Below, piece by piece: positions 1 to 9,543 of a DNA stretch of 64,000 bases. This DNA comes from Scandinavium manionii (GTDB lineage Bacteria; Pseudomonadota; Gammaproteobacteria; Enterobacterales; Enterobacteriaceae): assembly GCF_024764775.1 (NCBI RefSeq), contig NZ_JALIGC010000035.1, positions 1-64,000 of the forward strand, given 5' to 3'. A program made the position numbers and the translations under genes. How positions within the stretch are numbered: position 1 is the first letter of the stretch; each line of letters starts with the position of its first letter. The notes beneath the pieces were generated by a model that made no database searches, was not told the origin of the DNA, and saw only the letters and a program-made list of their open reading frames with translations.

Positions 1-51
1 TGCTTTGTTGTAGTTACGCCAGTTGGTGACTTTAAACTTCTGCTTTGCCAT
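1..51 (-). CDS. IS903-like transposase, N-terminal 17 codons only
   Basis: The visible 17 residues, MAKQKFKVTNWRNYNKA, match the start of IS903/IS5-family DDE transposases as I remember them (MAKQKFKITNW...). The ATG is at 51-49 and the gene runs off the left edge of the window. The catalytic domain cannot be seen, so whether the copy is intact is unknown. Confidence 0.85.
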   Translation of the reverse strand, partial: MAKQKFKVTNWRNYNKA

Positions 52-127
52 GGGACGACCCGTGTTGCCGGATGATGCGTGATCTGATCCTTTAACTCAG
101 CAAAAGTTCGATTTATTCAACAAAGCC
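1..127 (-). mobile_element. End of an IS903-like (IS5 family) insertion sequence
   Basis: Read on the minus strand, the element begins at 127 with the IS903-type terminal sequence GGCTTTGTTGAATAAATC and continues through a short leader into the transposase start at 51. The rest of the element lies outside the window. It sits directly against a reading frame for a TRAP permease that is open from the very first base after the IS (128), so the insertion point is inside that gene. IS903 makes a 9-bp target duplication, which would be positions 128-136 here; the other copy is not visible. Confidence 0.88.
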
Positions 128-712
128 CTGGGGATCTTTACGACGACGGAGGCAGGGGCATTTATTGTTTTCTATTCATTCATTATTGGTCGCTATGTTT
201 ATAAGGCATTAGATAATGCTGCATTGTGGCAGGTGCTAAAAGAAACGATCAGAGATATCGGTGTCGTTATGTTGTTGATCATGTCCGCAGCGATTCTCGG
301 GCATATCACCATCCTCGACCAGATCCCCCAGCAACTGGCGGAAACCATCCTGCAAATTACTGAAAATCCTTATGGAATACTGTTCTTGTTGTTAGCATTC
401 ATTATGGTTGCAGGGATGTTGTTTGACGGCAGTGTCATTATTTTATTACTTACGCCAATCCTTTTACCTATTGCCATCGATGCAGGGTTTGACCCGATAC
501 ATTTCGGACTCATATTTGTGGTGCTTACTCTTTTGGGGGCAAATACACCACCTGTCGGAATATGTATGTATACGGTGTGCGGAATTCTCGATTGCAGTTC
601 TGTGGCATTTGTTAAAGCGTCGATCCCGTATTTAATTGCATTTCTTTTGTTCGTACTGATGTTGGTGTTTTTTCCATCCATCACGCTTTTTTTACCGCAA
701 GTGCTGATGTGA
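128..712 (+). pseudogene. 3' remnant of TRAP transporter large permease (DctM), cut by the IS
   Basis: From the IS junction the frame reads LGIFTTTEAGAFIVFYSF, the usual GIFTPTEAGA motif of DctM permeases, and stays open to the stop at 710-712. About 194 codons remain of a family that is usually about 425 residues. The remnant carries several hydrophobic segments and the typical C-terminal part with NTPPVG. The N-terminal half, the small DctQ subunit and the DctP binding protein are not in the window. A TTG at 224 could start a 162-aa fragment, but half a permease is unlikely to work. Its position before a sugar-acid dehydrogenase suggests it once imported a sugar acid; the substrate is inference. 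Confidence 0.8.
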
Positions 713-882
713 CAACTCAGATGGAGTGACTGAAGGCTGTAGCCCGTCGGATTAGAGAAGGATTTCCTGCCGGTTGCGACCCTTCTTGTATGGTAGTTGA
801 TGGAAATCAAAGATGTCATACCAATTGCATGAGAGGTTTACATCTTCAGGTTCGATGATGTTTCACTAAAATGAGCAACCAC

Positions 883-2346
883 ATGAATAATCATTTATTG
901 AAAGCCAAAGCCACATTACCCGCATACGACCGCACCAGACTCGTACCCCGCATCGTGCACCTCGGCTTTGGTGCATTTCACCGCGCACATCAGGCCGTTT
1001 ATACCGATATTTTAGCTCAGGAGCACAACAGCGACTGGGGTTACACAGAAGTGAACCTGATTGGCGGTGAGCAGCAAATCGCTGACCTCAAGCGTCAGGA
1101 TAACTTGTATACCGTGGCAGAGATGTCCGCTGATGCGTGGACAGCCCGTATCGTAGGTGTCGTGAAAGAAGCCCTCCACGCCCAGGTCGACGGCCTCGAA
1201 ACCGTGCTGGCAAAACTGTGCGAGCCGCAGGTGGCGATCGTGTCGCTGACCATCACCGAGAAAGGCTACTGCCACTCTCCGGCAACCGGCGAACTGAATC
1301 TCAGTCACCCGATGATCGCCGCCGATCTACAAAACCCGCATCAGCCAACGTCTGCACCGGGCGTAGTGGTCGAAGCACTGGCCCGTCGTAAAGCGGCAGG
1401 GCTGGCGCCTTTTAGCGTGATGTCCTGTGACAACATGCCGGAAAACGGTCATGTACTCGGGAAAGTGGTGCGTGCCTATGCGCGGGCGTTGAACAGCGAG
1501 CTGGCCGAGTGGATCGAACAGAACGTCACGTTCCCGTCGACCATGGTTGACCGCATCGTGCCTGCCGTCACCGCTGAAACGCTGGAAAAAATCGAAGCCA
1601 TCACCGGCGTGCGTGATCCGGCGGGCGTGGCGTGCGAGCCGTTCCGCCAGTGGGTCATCGAAGACAATTTTGTCGCCGGGCGTCCACAGTGGGAAAAAGC
1701 CGGGGCCGAATTGGTTTCCGATGTCATCCCGTTCGAAGAAATGAAGCTGAGAATGCTAAACGGCAGCCACTCCTTCCTCGCGTATCTGGGGTATCTGGCG
1801 GGCTATCAGCATATTAACGACTGCATGGAAGACGAAAACTATCGTCGCGCCGCGCACGCGCTGATGCTGAAAGAGCAGGCTCCGACCCTGAAAGTGAAGG
1901 GCGTTGATCTGGGCCGCTATGCAGACCTGCTTATTGCGCGCTACAGTAATCCGGCGCTGCGTCACCGCACCTGGCAGATTGCCATGGACGGTAGTCAGAA
2001 ACTGCCGCAGCGTATGCTGGATTCCGTCCGTTGGCATCTGGCGCATAACAGCGATTTCTCACTGCTGGCGCTGGGCGTAGCGGGCTGGATGCGCTATGTC
2101 GACGGGACCGACGAGCAAGGTGAAGCGATTGAAGTATGCGATCCGCTGCTCAGCACTATTCAGACCGTGGTGAAAAACAGTGAGCAGGGCGAAGCCCGCG
2201 TGAAAGCGCTGCTGGGTATCGAGGCCATCTTTGGAAATGAGCTGCCGCTGGTAGGGAAATTTGTCTCGCAGGTGACAAATGCCTATCTGTCTCTGCTGGA
2301 GAAAGGGGCTAAAGCCACCGTGGCTGCCTTTGCTGAAAAGCTGTAA
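883..2346 (+). CDS. ydfI: YdfI, mannitol dehydrogenase family (sugar-acid oxidoreductase)
   Basis: This 487-aa protein is a close match to E. coli YdfI, an NAD-linked member of the mannonate/mannitol dehydrogenase family. The N-terminal Rossmann part has the family motif IVHLGFGAFHRAHQ, and the catalytic lysine region follows the K-x4-N-x2-H pattern at about Lys288, Asn293 and His296 (KLRMLNGSHSF). The start at 883 makes the N-terminus the same length as E. coli YdfI; the in-frame ATG at 871 is possible, but neither has a strong ribosome site. The gene lies downstream of a broken TRAP permease and opposite rspR, the regulator beside ydfI in E. coli too. The probable role is oxidation of a hexonate such as mannonate; the exact substrate is not shown by sequence. 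Confidence 0.9.
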   Translation: MNNHLLKAKATLPAYDRTRLVPRIVHLGFGAFHRAHQAVYTDILAQEHNSDWGYTEVNLIGGEQQIADLKRQDNLYTVAEMSADAWTARIVGVVKEALHAQVDGLETVLAKLCEPQVAIVSLTITEKGYCHSPATGELNLSHPMIAADLQNPHQPTSAPGVVVEALARRKAAGLAPFSVMSCDNMPENGHVLGKVVRAYARALNSELAEWIEQNVTFPSTMVDRIVPAVTAETLEKIEAITGVRDPAGVACEPFRQWVIEDNFVAGRPQWEKAGAELVSDVIPFEEMKLRMLNGSHSFLAYLGYLAGYQHINDCMEDENYRRAAHALMLKEQAPTLKVKGVDLGRYADLLIARYSNPALRHRTWQIAMDGSQKLPQRMLDSVRWHLAHNSDFSLLALGVAGWMRYVDGTDEQGEAIEVCDPLLSTIQTVVKNSEQGEARVKALLGIEAIFGNELPLVGKFVSQVTNAYLSLLEKGAKATVAAFAEKL

Positions 2347-2354
2347 ATGCTGAT

Positions 2355-2379
2355 GCCCGGCGGGCGTTGCTTGCCGGGC
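2355..2379. repeat. GC-rich palindrome (REP-like) between ydfI and rspR
   Basis: GCCCGGC (2355-2361) pairs with GCCGGGC (2373-2379) between two convergent genes. There is no clear T-run on either side, so it looks more like a REP-type element than a simple terminator. Similar GCCCGG palindromes lie at 23062, 37202, 42039 and 56262. Confidence 0.6.
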
Positions 2380-2393
2380 TTGCTAACATGTCA

Positions 2394-3080
2394 TTATTCT
2401 TCGCTAAACCACTCGCCATTTTCCTGACGAATCAACAGCACGGATTCACTGATCTCCTGCAGATGAACGGTCATCGCTTTGTCGACCGCCTCCACATCGC
2501 GTTTTTCTAGCGCGCTAAAAATATCCTGATGCTGGCGCAAAAGCATTTCCGGAGAGGAAACGTGATCGAGACTCATATAACGCACGCGGTCGATGGCGGC
2601 TTTAATGTTCTCGATGGTGTCCCAGGCGAGCTGGCAGTCGGCAATCTGCGACAGAAGTTGATGAAATTCATCGTCGAGCTGGAAGAAATCATTATGCTGC
2701 TGGCGATCAATGGCGATCCGCTGCTGGTGCAGGTTTTGCTCCAGCTGATAACACTGGGCGTCGGTAATCATTGCCGCCGCCCGGCGGACCACCGCGCATT
2801 CGATGGCCTGGCGCACGAAGCAGCCGTTGCGCACCTGGGAAAGAGAGATTTTATTCACGTAGCTACCGCGCTGCGGGCGAATCTGAATCAGCCCGTTCTC
2901 GGCCAGCTTGATAAAGGCTTCACGCACCGGTTGGCGCGAAACGTCAAAGCGAACCGAAACCTCTTTCTCGGACAGCGGTGTACCCGGCGCTATCAGGCAG
3001 TGCACGATATCCCGGCGCAAAATACGGTAAATTTGCTGGTTCACGGGCTGTGTCGGATTAAGTTGCGATTCTGCGGCCAT
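2394..3080 (-). CDS. rspR: RspR (YdfH), GntR/FadR-type transcriptional regulator
   Basis: This 228-aa protein aligns along its length with E. coli RspR/YdfH from memory. A winged helix lies at about residues 15-80 (SEKEVSVRFDVSRQPVREAF is the recognition part), followed by an FCD ligand-binding domain rich in histidine and acidic metal-binding positions. RspR represses the rspAB sugar-acid genes in E. coli. Here it faces ydfI tail to tail, so regulation of ydfI or of the lost transporter is plausible but inferred. The start at 3080 has a purine-rich GAAAGAG site just upstream. Confidence 0.9.
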   Translation of the reverse strand: MAAESQLNPTQPVNQQIYRILRRDIVHCLIAPGTPLSEKEVSVRFDVSRQPVREAFIKLAENGLIQIRPQRGSYVNKISLSQVRNGCFVRQAIECAVVRRAAAMITDAQCYQLEQNLHQQRIAIDRQQHNDFFQLDDEFHQLLSQIADCQLAWDTIENIKAAIDRVRYMSLDHVSSPEMLLRQHQDIFSALEKRDVEAVDKAMTVHLQEISESVLLIRQENGEWFSEE

Positions 3081-3141
3081 TGCTCTTTCTTCATTGCGGG
3101 GTAAGTGCGCTATTTTACGCTGAATATGACGCTACGCCCAG

Positions 3142-3159
3142 TCCGGCCCGCAGGCCGGA
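3142..3159. repeat. Short REP-like palindrome
   Basis: TCCGGCC, a 4-nt loop and GGCCGGA form a perfect hairpin in the space between the 3' end of ydfG and the start of rspR. It resembles the Y-REP half-units common in enterobacteria. It lacks a T-run. Confidence 0.5.
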
Positions 3160-3173
3160 TGGAGTAGAATCGC

Positions 3174-3923
3174 TTAGCCCTGACGATGAATGCTCAGGCC
3201 AGCAAAGGACTGGCTGACGGGCATCATTTCGAGGGTATTGATGTTGACATGTTTTGGCAGCGTTGCCACCCACCACACGGCTTCGGTCACGTCTTCCGCA
3301 GAAAGGGCGCTGGTATTTTCATACGTTTTCTCGGCTTTCGCGTCGTCACCTTTGAAGCGCACGTTTGAGAACTCAGTGCCGCCCACCAGGCCCGGCTCAA
3401 CATCGGTCACGCGAACGGCGGTGCCGTGCAGGTCGGTGCGCAGGTTCAGGCTGAACTGGCGAACGAACGCTTTGGTCGCGCCGTAAACGTTGCCGCCCGC
3501 GTACGGCCAGCTCCCGGCAGTAGAACCGATGTTAATGATATGCCCGCAGTTGCGCTCAACCATGCCCGGTAGCACCGCGCGGGTCATATACACCAGCCCT
3601 TTGTTGTTGGTGTCGATCATGGTTTCCCAGTCATCCGCGTCGGCTTTATGCGCAGGCTCCATGCCCAGCGCCAGCCCGGCGTTATTGACCAGAATGTCGA
3701 TATTGCGCCATTCAGCAGGGAGGTTAACCATCATATCTTCGATAGCTGCGCGGTTACGCACGTCGAGCTGCGCGGTCAGAACGCTATCGCCCAGTTCTTC
3801 TTTCAGTTCCTGCAGACGCTCATGACGGCGTCCGGTGGCAATAACTTTATGGCCATTGGCGATGAAACGGCGGGTGATGCTCTCACCAAACCCGGCGGTC
3901 GCTCCGGTAACAAGTACAATCAT
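3174..3923 (-). CDS. ydfG: YdfG, NADP-dependent 3-hydroxy acid / serine dehydrogenase
   Basis: This is a 249-aa short-chain dehydrogenase with the glycine motif GATAGFG (residues 7-13), NNAG at about 80-83, and the catalytic set Ser134, Tyr147, Lys151. It matches E. coli YdfG, which oxidises L-allo-threonine, serine and 3-hydroxypropionate and reduces malonic semialdehyde. In E. coli ydfG lies divergently next to dcp; here about 6.4 kb of purine-catabolism genes and an ERIC element separate the two. It is followed on the same strand by rspR. Confidence 0.93.
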   Translation of the reverse strand: MIVLVTGATAGFGESITRRFIANGHKVIATGRRHERLQELKEELGDSVLTAQLDVRNRAAIEDMMVNLPAEWRNIDILVNNAGLALGMEPAHKADADDWETMIDTNNKGLVYMTRAVLPGMVERNCGHIINIGSTAGSWPYAGGNVYGATKAFVRQFSLNLRTDLHGTAVRVTDVEPGLVGGTEFSNVRFKGDDAKAEKTYENTSALSAEDVTEAVWWVATLPKHVNINTLEMMPVSQSFAGLSIHRQG

Positions 3924-4282
3924 TCTTCCTGTTCCTCAATGCGTTAACTGTTGCCATACAATACCACGCGTGGTCGGGCTTCGGGAGCGGAACTTTGCAA
4001 CCTGTTGTACCACTTTAAAGCCCCCGTCACCGTGCGCAAAAACGGTGCAACTGCTTCAGCGTTGTGCATCGTTTTACGCAGCCGTTTCTGTTTTCGCCAA
4101 TGTTCAGAGGAATATTTATGCAAGGAAACCGATTGCCAGAATAAGCAAACGGTTGCGAGCTGAATAATATTCAGTTTGTTGCGCAAATGAATGAATAATT
4201 AATAACGCACTGAAATATAACGGAAATAGAAAAAATAAAGCTGGCATTCTGTTTGCAATACTATTCTGACAATACACCTGCA
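3924..4282. other. Intergenic region upstream of ydfG, no gene seen
   Basis: This stretch holds the presumed ydfG promoter at its left end and becomes AT-rich to the right (4100-4280). Small open frames are present on both strands but none has a convincing ribosome site or recognisable product. I see no RNA gene here. Confidence 0.5.
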
Positions 4283-4409
4283 TATACCCAAAATAATTCG
4301 AGTTGCATCGCGACGGCAATCGAACGAGTCCCGATGAGCTTACTCAGGTAAGTGATTCGGGCGAGTAAGAGCAGACAACAAAGATGCAGCTTGAAGTATG
4401 ACGGGTATA
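4283..4409 (+). repeat. ERIC (IRU) element, 127 bp
   Basis: The element runs from TATACCCAAAATAATTCGAG to ACTTGAAG-type sequence ending in GGGTATA, with matching ends in inverted orientation. Its middle contains GAGCTTACTCAGGTAAGTGA, the central palindrome of ERIC. The length equals the usual 127 bp. It lies 37 bp upstream of guaD and so becomes part of that operon's upstream region. Confidence 0.92.
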
Positions 4410-4446
4410 AATAACCCGGACCCAACCGGGATAAGAAGAGGTCAGA

Positions 4447-5775
4447 ATGGTCGACTATCGCCACGCGCTGCGCGGGCGCTTTTTTGATATTGCCGCAACG
4501 GCTGATAGCCCTGAGGAAATAGCCCGTCAGGCGCGCTACGTTGACGACGGCCTGATGTTCATCGCAGAAGGGCGCATTGCCGCGCTGATGAGCTGGGAAG
4601 AAGGGCAGTCAATGCTCAAACAGCCGGACGACTGGGTCGATCTGCGCGGCAAGCTTATCGTGCCGGGGTTCGTCGATACCCATCTGCATTATCCGCAAAC
4701 AGAAATGATCGGCGCATTTGGTGAACAACTTCTCGAATGGCTGACCACCTACACTTTCCCGGTGGAAAGTCAGTACGGCAACGCCGGACACGCGGCGCAA
4801 ATGTCAGCATTCTTCCTCAACCAACTGCTCTCGAACGGCACCACCACTGCGCTGGTGTTTGGCACCGTGCATCCGGAATCGGTCGACGCGCTGTTTGCCG
4901 CCGCGGCACAGCAAAATATGCGTCTCATCGCCGGGAAAGTGATGATGGACCGCAACGCGCCCGACTATTTAACCGAAACCGCTGAGCAGAGCTATCAGCA
5001 AACCCGTGAGCTCATCCTGCGTTGGCACAATCATCAGCGTCTCGGCTACGCCATTACCCCGCGTTTCGCGCCAACCTCAACGCCAGCGCTGCTTGAAGCG
5101 GTGCAGCGGCTGCGCGAAGCGTTTCCGGACACCTGGCTGCACACCCATTTGAGCGAAAACCCGCAGGAAATTGCATGGGTGAAAAGCCTGTGGCCGGAAC
5201 ATGAAAATTATCTCGACGTCTACCACCACTACGGCCTGACCGGCAAACGCAGCGTATTCGCCCACGCCATTCACTTACAGGATGCGGAATGGAATTGCCT
5301 GCACGACAGTGATTCAGCGGTGGCGTTCTGCCCGACCTCGAATCTGTTCCTCGGCAGCGGCCTGTTCCGTCTGCAAACCTGCTGGCAGAAGAACGTGAAA
5401 ATGGGCATCGGCACCGACGTTGGCGCCGGAACCACGTTCAACATGCTGCGCACGCTCGGTGAAGCCTACAAAATTGGTCAGTTGCAAAGCTACAAACTGT
5501 GCGCCAGCGAAGCGTTTTATCACGCCACCCTCGGCGGCGCGCGGGCGCTGTGTCTCGATGAGCACATCGGCAATTTCAGCGTCGGCAAAGAGGCGGATTT
5601 TGTGGTGCTGGACCCGGCGGTTTCGCCGCTTCAACAGCTGCGCAGCGCCCGCTGCAAAGATATTTACGAACTGCTGTTCATGCTGATAACCCTCGGCGAT
5701 GACCGCAATATCGCCCAGACGTGGATCAACGGCGAATGTGCCTGGAACCGTGATGGGCTGGAGGTGGCGGCATGA
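4447..5775 (+). CDS. guaD: Guanine deaminase
   Basis: This 442-aa amidohydrolase converts guanine to xanthine and ammonia in the cytoplasm. The zinc-binding HLH is at His79/His81 (HLHYPQ), the HTH histidines are at about 232/234 (HTHLSE), another histidine is in AHAIHL, and the catalytic aspartate is about Asp324 (GIGTDVGAG). Length and motifs match E. coli GuaD (439 aa). ATG 4447 has AGAGG six bases upstream. The stop overlaps the start of xdhA by 4 bp, so the product, xanthine, is passed to an enzyme encoded by the same transcript. An ERIC element occupies most of the upstream region. Confidence 0.95.
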   Translation: MVDYRHALRGRFFDIAATADSPEEIARQARYVDDGLMFIAEGRIAALMSWEEGQSMLKQPDDWVDLRGKLIVPGFVDTHLHYPQTEMIGAFGEQLLEWLTTYTFPVESQYGNAGHAAQMSAFFLNQLLSNGTTTALVFGTVHPESVDALFAAAAQQNMRLIAGKVMMDRNAPDYLTETAEQSYQQTRELILRWHNHQRLGYAITPRFAPTSTPALLEAVQRLREAFPDTWLHTHLSENPQEIAWVKSLWPEHENYLDVYHHYGLTGKRSVFAHAIHLQDAEWNCLHDSDSAVAFCPTSNLFLGSGLFRLQTCWQKNVKMGIGTDVGAGTTFNMLRTLGEAYKIGQLQSYKLCASEAFYHATLGGARALCLDEHIGNFSVGKEADFVVLDPAVSPLQQLRSARCKDIYELLFMLITLGDDRNIAQTWINGECAWNRDGLEVAA

Positions 5776-7190
5776 CCCAATTTTTACTCAATCAGCAGCC
5801 GGTCACGCTTGAAAACGTCGATCCGAATCTGACCGTGCTGAACTGGCTGCGTAACGACAGGCTGCGCTGCGGCACCAAAGAAGGCTGCGCGTCTGGAGAT
5901 TGCGGAGCCTGCACCGTGGTGCTCGGCTGCGTGGACGACGGCAAAATTCGCTACCAGAGCGCTAACGCCTGTTTGTTATTAGTGGGCCAACTGCACGGCA
6001 AACAATTGCTGACGGTGGAAGATTTGGCGGATGGCGAAGAATTGCATCCGGTACAGCGCACGCTGGCCGGCGGCCATGCCTCCCAGTGCGGGTTCTGCAC
6101 GCCGGGCATCGTGATGTCGGCCTTTGCCATGCAAAAAAATGGAGCAGCAGCAGACTGCGCATCGGTTGCGCATCAACTGGGGGGAAATCTGTGCCGTTGC
6201 ACCGGCTATCGGCCAATAGTTGAAGCCGCGTTGAGCATAATGTCTGATTGCTGTGCGGATAAATTTGATGCACAGGCCGCGCTAACGGTGGCACAGCTTC
6301 AGGCCCTCGGCGAGCCAACGGATGAACGGCTGTTGATGCCGAAAACGATCGATGCGCTGGCAGAATGCTATGCCCAACACCCGCAGGCGCGACTGCTGGC
6401 GGGTGGAACCGATCTTAATTTACGGGTGACGCAGGCGCACCAGCCACACGGCCAGCTGATTTCGCTGGCGCGCGTAGCAGAACTGCGCGGAATCGAACAG
6501 CAGGGCAACCGACTGGTGATTGGCGCGATGACCACCCTGGACAGCCTACAGCGTCAATTGAAAGAGACGCTCCCTGCCTTGAGCGAGATGCTCGATCGCT
6601 TTGCCTCTCAGCAGGTTCGCAACCAGGGCACGCTGGGCGGCAACATCGCTAACGCTTCGCCAATCGGGGACTGCGCCCCGGCGCTGCTGGCCCTCGATGC
6701 ACGACTTCGCCTGCGCTGCGGGAGACAAACACGCGACATAGCGCTGATCGATTTCTTTATTGGCTACCGTAAAACCGTCATGCAGCCGGGGGAGTTCATC
6801 AGCCATATCCTCATTGATGACGTGACGTTGTCACGAAATATGCGATTGTGGAAAATTTCGAAGCGACGGGAAGACGACATTTCTTCGGTGTTTGCCGCCA
6901 TTAATCTGGAGGTCTGCGACGGCGTCGTGAGCCGGGCACGCATCGCCTTTGGCGGCATGGCGGCTACGCCTGCCAGAGCCCTGCAATGCGAAGCCGCGTG
7001 GATCGGCCGGGCGCTCAATCGTGAGACGCTCAACGCCGCCTGCGCTGCGCTGGCAGCGGATTTCTCGCCGCTCAGCGACGCCCGCGCCAGCGCGGAATAC
7101 CGCCTGCAGGTGGCGAAAAATCTGCTGAAACGCTATTTCCTGCACATGACGTCTGAACATCTCGTGGAGGTGACTGATTATGTCCGCTAA
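5772..7190 (+). CDS. xdhA: Xanthine dehydrogenase small subunit (2Fe-2S and FAD domains)
   Basis: This 472-aa protein carries two [2Fe-2S] clusters and FAD, moving electrons from the molybdenum subunit to NAD. The plant-type ferredoxin domain has Cys33, Cys39, Cys44, Cys47, and the second cluster domain has Cys106, Cys109 (CGFCTPG) and Cys141, Cys143 (GGNLCRCTGYRP). The FAD domain follows from about residue 185, with LLAGGTDLNLRV and LGGNIANASPIGD. The two-subunit layout is the Rhodobacter XdhAB type, not the three-subunit E. coli XdhABC. It overlaps guaD by 4 bp and xdhB by 11 bp, which indicates tight translational coupling. Confidence 0.94.
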   Translation: MTQFLLNQQPVTLENVDPNLTVLNWLRNDRLRCGTKEGCASGDCGACTVVLGCVDDGKIRYQSANACLLLVGQLHGKQLLTVEDLADGEELHPVQRTLAGGHASQCGFCTPGIVMSAFAMQKNGAAADCASVAHQLGGNLCRCTGYRPIVEAALSIMSDCCADKFDAQAALTVAQLQALGEPTDERLLMPKTIDALAECYAQHPQARLLAGGTDLNLRVTQAHQPHGQLISLARVAELRGIEQQGNRLVIGAMTTLDSLQRQLKETLPALSEMLDRFASQQVRNQGTLGGNIANASPIGDCAPALLALDARLRLRCGRQTRDIALIDFFIGYRKTVMQPGEFISHILIDDVTLSRNMRLWKISKRREDDISSVFAAINLEVCDGVVSRARIAFGGMAATPARALQCEAAWIGRALNRETLNAACAALAADFSPLSDARASAEYRLQVAKNLLKRYFLHMTSEHLVEVTDYVR

Positions 7191-9543
7191 ACCGCCAGCC
7201 GTTTCCGAAACGATGCTGAAAGCGCAGTTTCTTGAGCAGTTAAACGGTCGCGTGGGCAAATCCCGCGTGCATGAAAGCGCCGCGCGTCACGTCAGCGGCG
7301 CGGCGGAATACATCGATGATAAAACGCCGCTCACCGGGATGCTGCATCTGTGTCCGGTGCTCAGCGACTGCGCCCACGGACGCATTATTCACATCGACAT
7401 CGCCGCTTGTTTGCAGGTGCCGGGCGTGGTGCGCGTGCTGAGCTGGCAGGACGTACCGGGCGAGCTGGATATCGGGCCACTGGCGCCGGGTGACCCCCTG
7501 TTTGCCAAAGAAACGGTGGAATATCACGGTCAGGTGGTGTTGATGATTGCCGCTGAAACGCCCGAATCGGCGCGTGCCGGAGCATTAGCGGCGAAGATAA
7601 CCATTGAACCGCTGGAAGCGGTGCTGGACGTTGAACAGGCCCTGGCGAAATCGTACTTTGTCGAACAGCCGCACGTTCAGCAACGCGGTGATGCCGATGC
7701 GGCGCTGGCCGCTGCGCCACATCGCTTGCAGGGTCAGTTTCATATCGGCGGCCAGGAGCACTTTTATCTTGAAGGCCAGGTGGCGATGGCGCTGCCCGGC
7801 GAAGATGGCGCAATGCAAATCTGGTCGTCAACGCAGCATCCGACCGAAGTGCAGAAACTGGTGTCGTCAGTGCTGGGCGTAATGCAAAGCAAAGTGACCG
7901 TTGACGTGCGCCGGATGGGCGGCGGCTTTGGTGGAAAAGAGACGCAGGCGGCGGGGATTGCCTGTCATGCCGCGCTGGCGGCGCGGGTGACCGGACGCCC
8001 GGCGAAACTACGCCTGGCGCGCCGCGATGACATGCGCATCACCGGCAAACGCCATCCGTTCTTCGTGCGCTTTGATGTGGGCTTCACCGACGAGGGAATG
8101 CTGCACGGCGTAGTCATTGATTTGGCTGCCAACTGCGGCTATTCGCTGGATTTGTCCGGTTCAATCTGCGACCGGGCCATGTTCCACGCTGATAATGCGT
8201 ATTACCTCGGCGATGCCCGGGTCACCGGCTATCGCTGCCGGACCAATCTGGCCTCGAACACCGCGTTTCGGGGCTTCGGTGGCCCACAGGGCATGGTCGC
8301 CATTGAACAAATCATGGATGCCATCGCCCGTCAGCTATCCCTCGACCCGCTGCATATCCGTCGAATTAACGCCTACGGCAGTGAAGGCCGCGACGTCACC
8401 CATTATCACCAGCCGGTAAAGCAAAATCTGGCACAAACGGTTATCGGTCAGTTGGCGGACTCCGCGCGCTACGCCGAGCGTCGGGCGGAGATCGTCCGCT
8501 TTAACGCCCAAAGCCCGGTGCTAAAACGCGGGCTGGCACTGACCCCGGTAAAATTCGGGATCTCGTTTACCGCCAGTTTCCTCAATCAGGCTGGAGCGCT
8601 GATCCTGATTTACAGCGACGGCACGCTACAGCTCAACCACGGCGGCACCGAAATGGGCCAGGGTCTGAACACCAAAGTGGCGCAAATCGTGGCCAACGTG
8701 CTGCAAATCCCTCTGGATGCGATTCAGGTCACCGCCACCAGCACCGGAAAAGTGCCAAATACGTCGCCGACGGCGGCGTCGTCCGGAGCGGATCTTAACG
8801 GTAAAGCCGCAGAAATCGCCGCCCAGACCCTCAAACAGCGCTTAGTGGAGATGCTGTGTTCGTTGCACCAGTGTAGCGAAGATCGGGTGACGTTTGGCAA
8901 CGGCGTGGTGCAGGTCAACGAACGCTATTTCAGTTTTGCCGACGTGGCGATGCTGGCATGGCTCAATCAGGTTCCGCTCTCGGCAACCGGATTTTACAAG
9001 GTGCCGGGCATTCACTACGACCGTCAGGCCGGGCGCGGCGAACCGTTCTATTACTTCGCCTGGGGTGCGGCCTGTTCCGAAGTCATTATCGACACGCTGA
9101 CCGGGGAATATCGTCTGTTACGCACCGATATTCTGCACGACGTCGGACAGTCGTTGAACCCGGCACTGGATATCGGCCAGATTGAAGGCGGCTTCATGCA
9201 GGGCGCAGGCTGGCTGACTACCGAAGAGCTGAAGTGGGATAACAACGGGCGGCTGCTCACCGACGGCCCGATGAGCTACAAAATCCCGGCGATTAGCGAC
9301 ATGCCTGAGGTGTTTAACGTCTCACTGCTGGAGGCGCACGCTAACAGCAGTGAGACGGTTTATCGCTCTAAAGCGGTGGGCGAACCGCCGTTTATGCTCG
9401 GCATTTCGGTGTGGTGCGCGTTACAGGACGCGGTGGCATCGGTGGCAGATTATCGTCGTCACCCGATGCTCGACGCCCCGGCGACGCCAGAACGGGTGCT
9501 GGCGGGTGTCACTCAACTGGAGGCGGGCGGTGATGAAAGCTGA
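7180..9543 (+). CDS. xdhB: Xanthine dehydrogenase molybdopterin-binding subunit
   Basis: This 787-aa subunit oxidises hypoxanthine/xanthine to urate at the molybdenum cofactor. Family motifs are in place: GGGFGGKE near residue 247, the arginine-containing RGFGGPQG loop, and the catalytic base Glu735 in KAVGEPPF. It pairs with XdhA, with which it overlaps by 11 bp, and it overlaps xdhC by 11 bp. No uricase or allantoin genes follow in the window, so the fate of urate is not shown here. Confidence 0.95.
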   Translation: MSAKPPAVSETMLKAQFLEQLNGRVGKSRVHESAARHVSGAAEYIDDKTPLTGMLHLCPVLSDCAHGRIIHIDIAACLQVPGVVRVLSWQDVPGELDIGPLAPGDPLFAKETVEYHGQVVLMIAAETPESARAGALAAKITIEPLEAVLDVEQALAKSYFVEQPHVQQRGDADAALAAAPHRLQGQFHIGGQEHFYLEGQVAMALPGEDGAMQIWSSTQHPTEVQKLVSSVLGVMQSKVTVDVRRMGGGFGGKETQAAGIACHAALAARVTGRPAKLRLARRDDMRITGKRHPFFVRFDVGFTDEGMLHGVVIDLAANCGYSLDLSGSICDRAMFHADNAYYLGDARVTGYRCRTNLASNTAFRGFGGPQGMVAIEQIMDAIARQLSLDPLHIRRINAYGSEGRDVTHYHQPVKQNLAQTVIGQLADSARYAERRAEIVRFNAQSPVLKRGLALTPVKFGISFTASFLNQAGALILIYSDGTLQLNHGGTEMGQGLNTKVAQIVANVLQIPLDAIQVTATSTGKVPNTSPTAASSGADLNGKAAEIAAQTLKQRLVEMLCSLHQCSEDRVTFGNGVVQVNERYFSFADVAMLAWLNQVPLSATGFYKVPGIHYDRQAGRGEPFYYFAWGAACSEVIIDTLTGEYRLLRTDILHDVGQSLNPALDIGQIEGGFMQGAGWLTTEELKWDNNGRLLTDGPMSYKIPAISDMPEVFNVSLLEAHANSSETVYRSKAVGEPPFMLGISVWCALQDAVASVADYRRHPMLDAPATPERVLAGVTQLEAGGDES

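Noticed and set aside
814..829. ACCAAT-type half-sites before ydfI as a GntR operator
   Set aside because: Only a half-site (TACCAAT) is clear and no second arm at a sensible distance was found.
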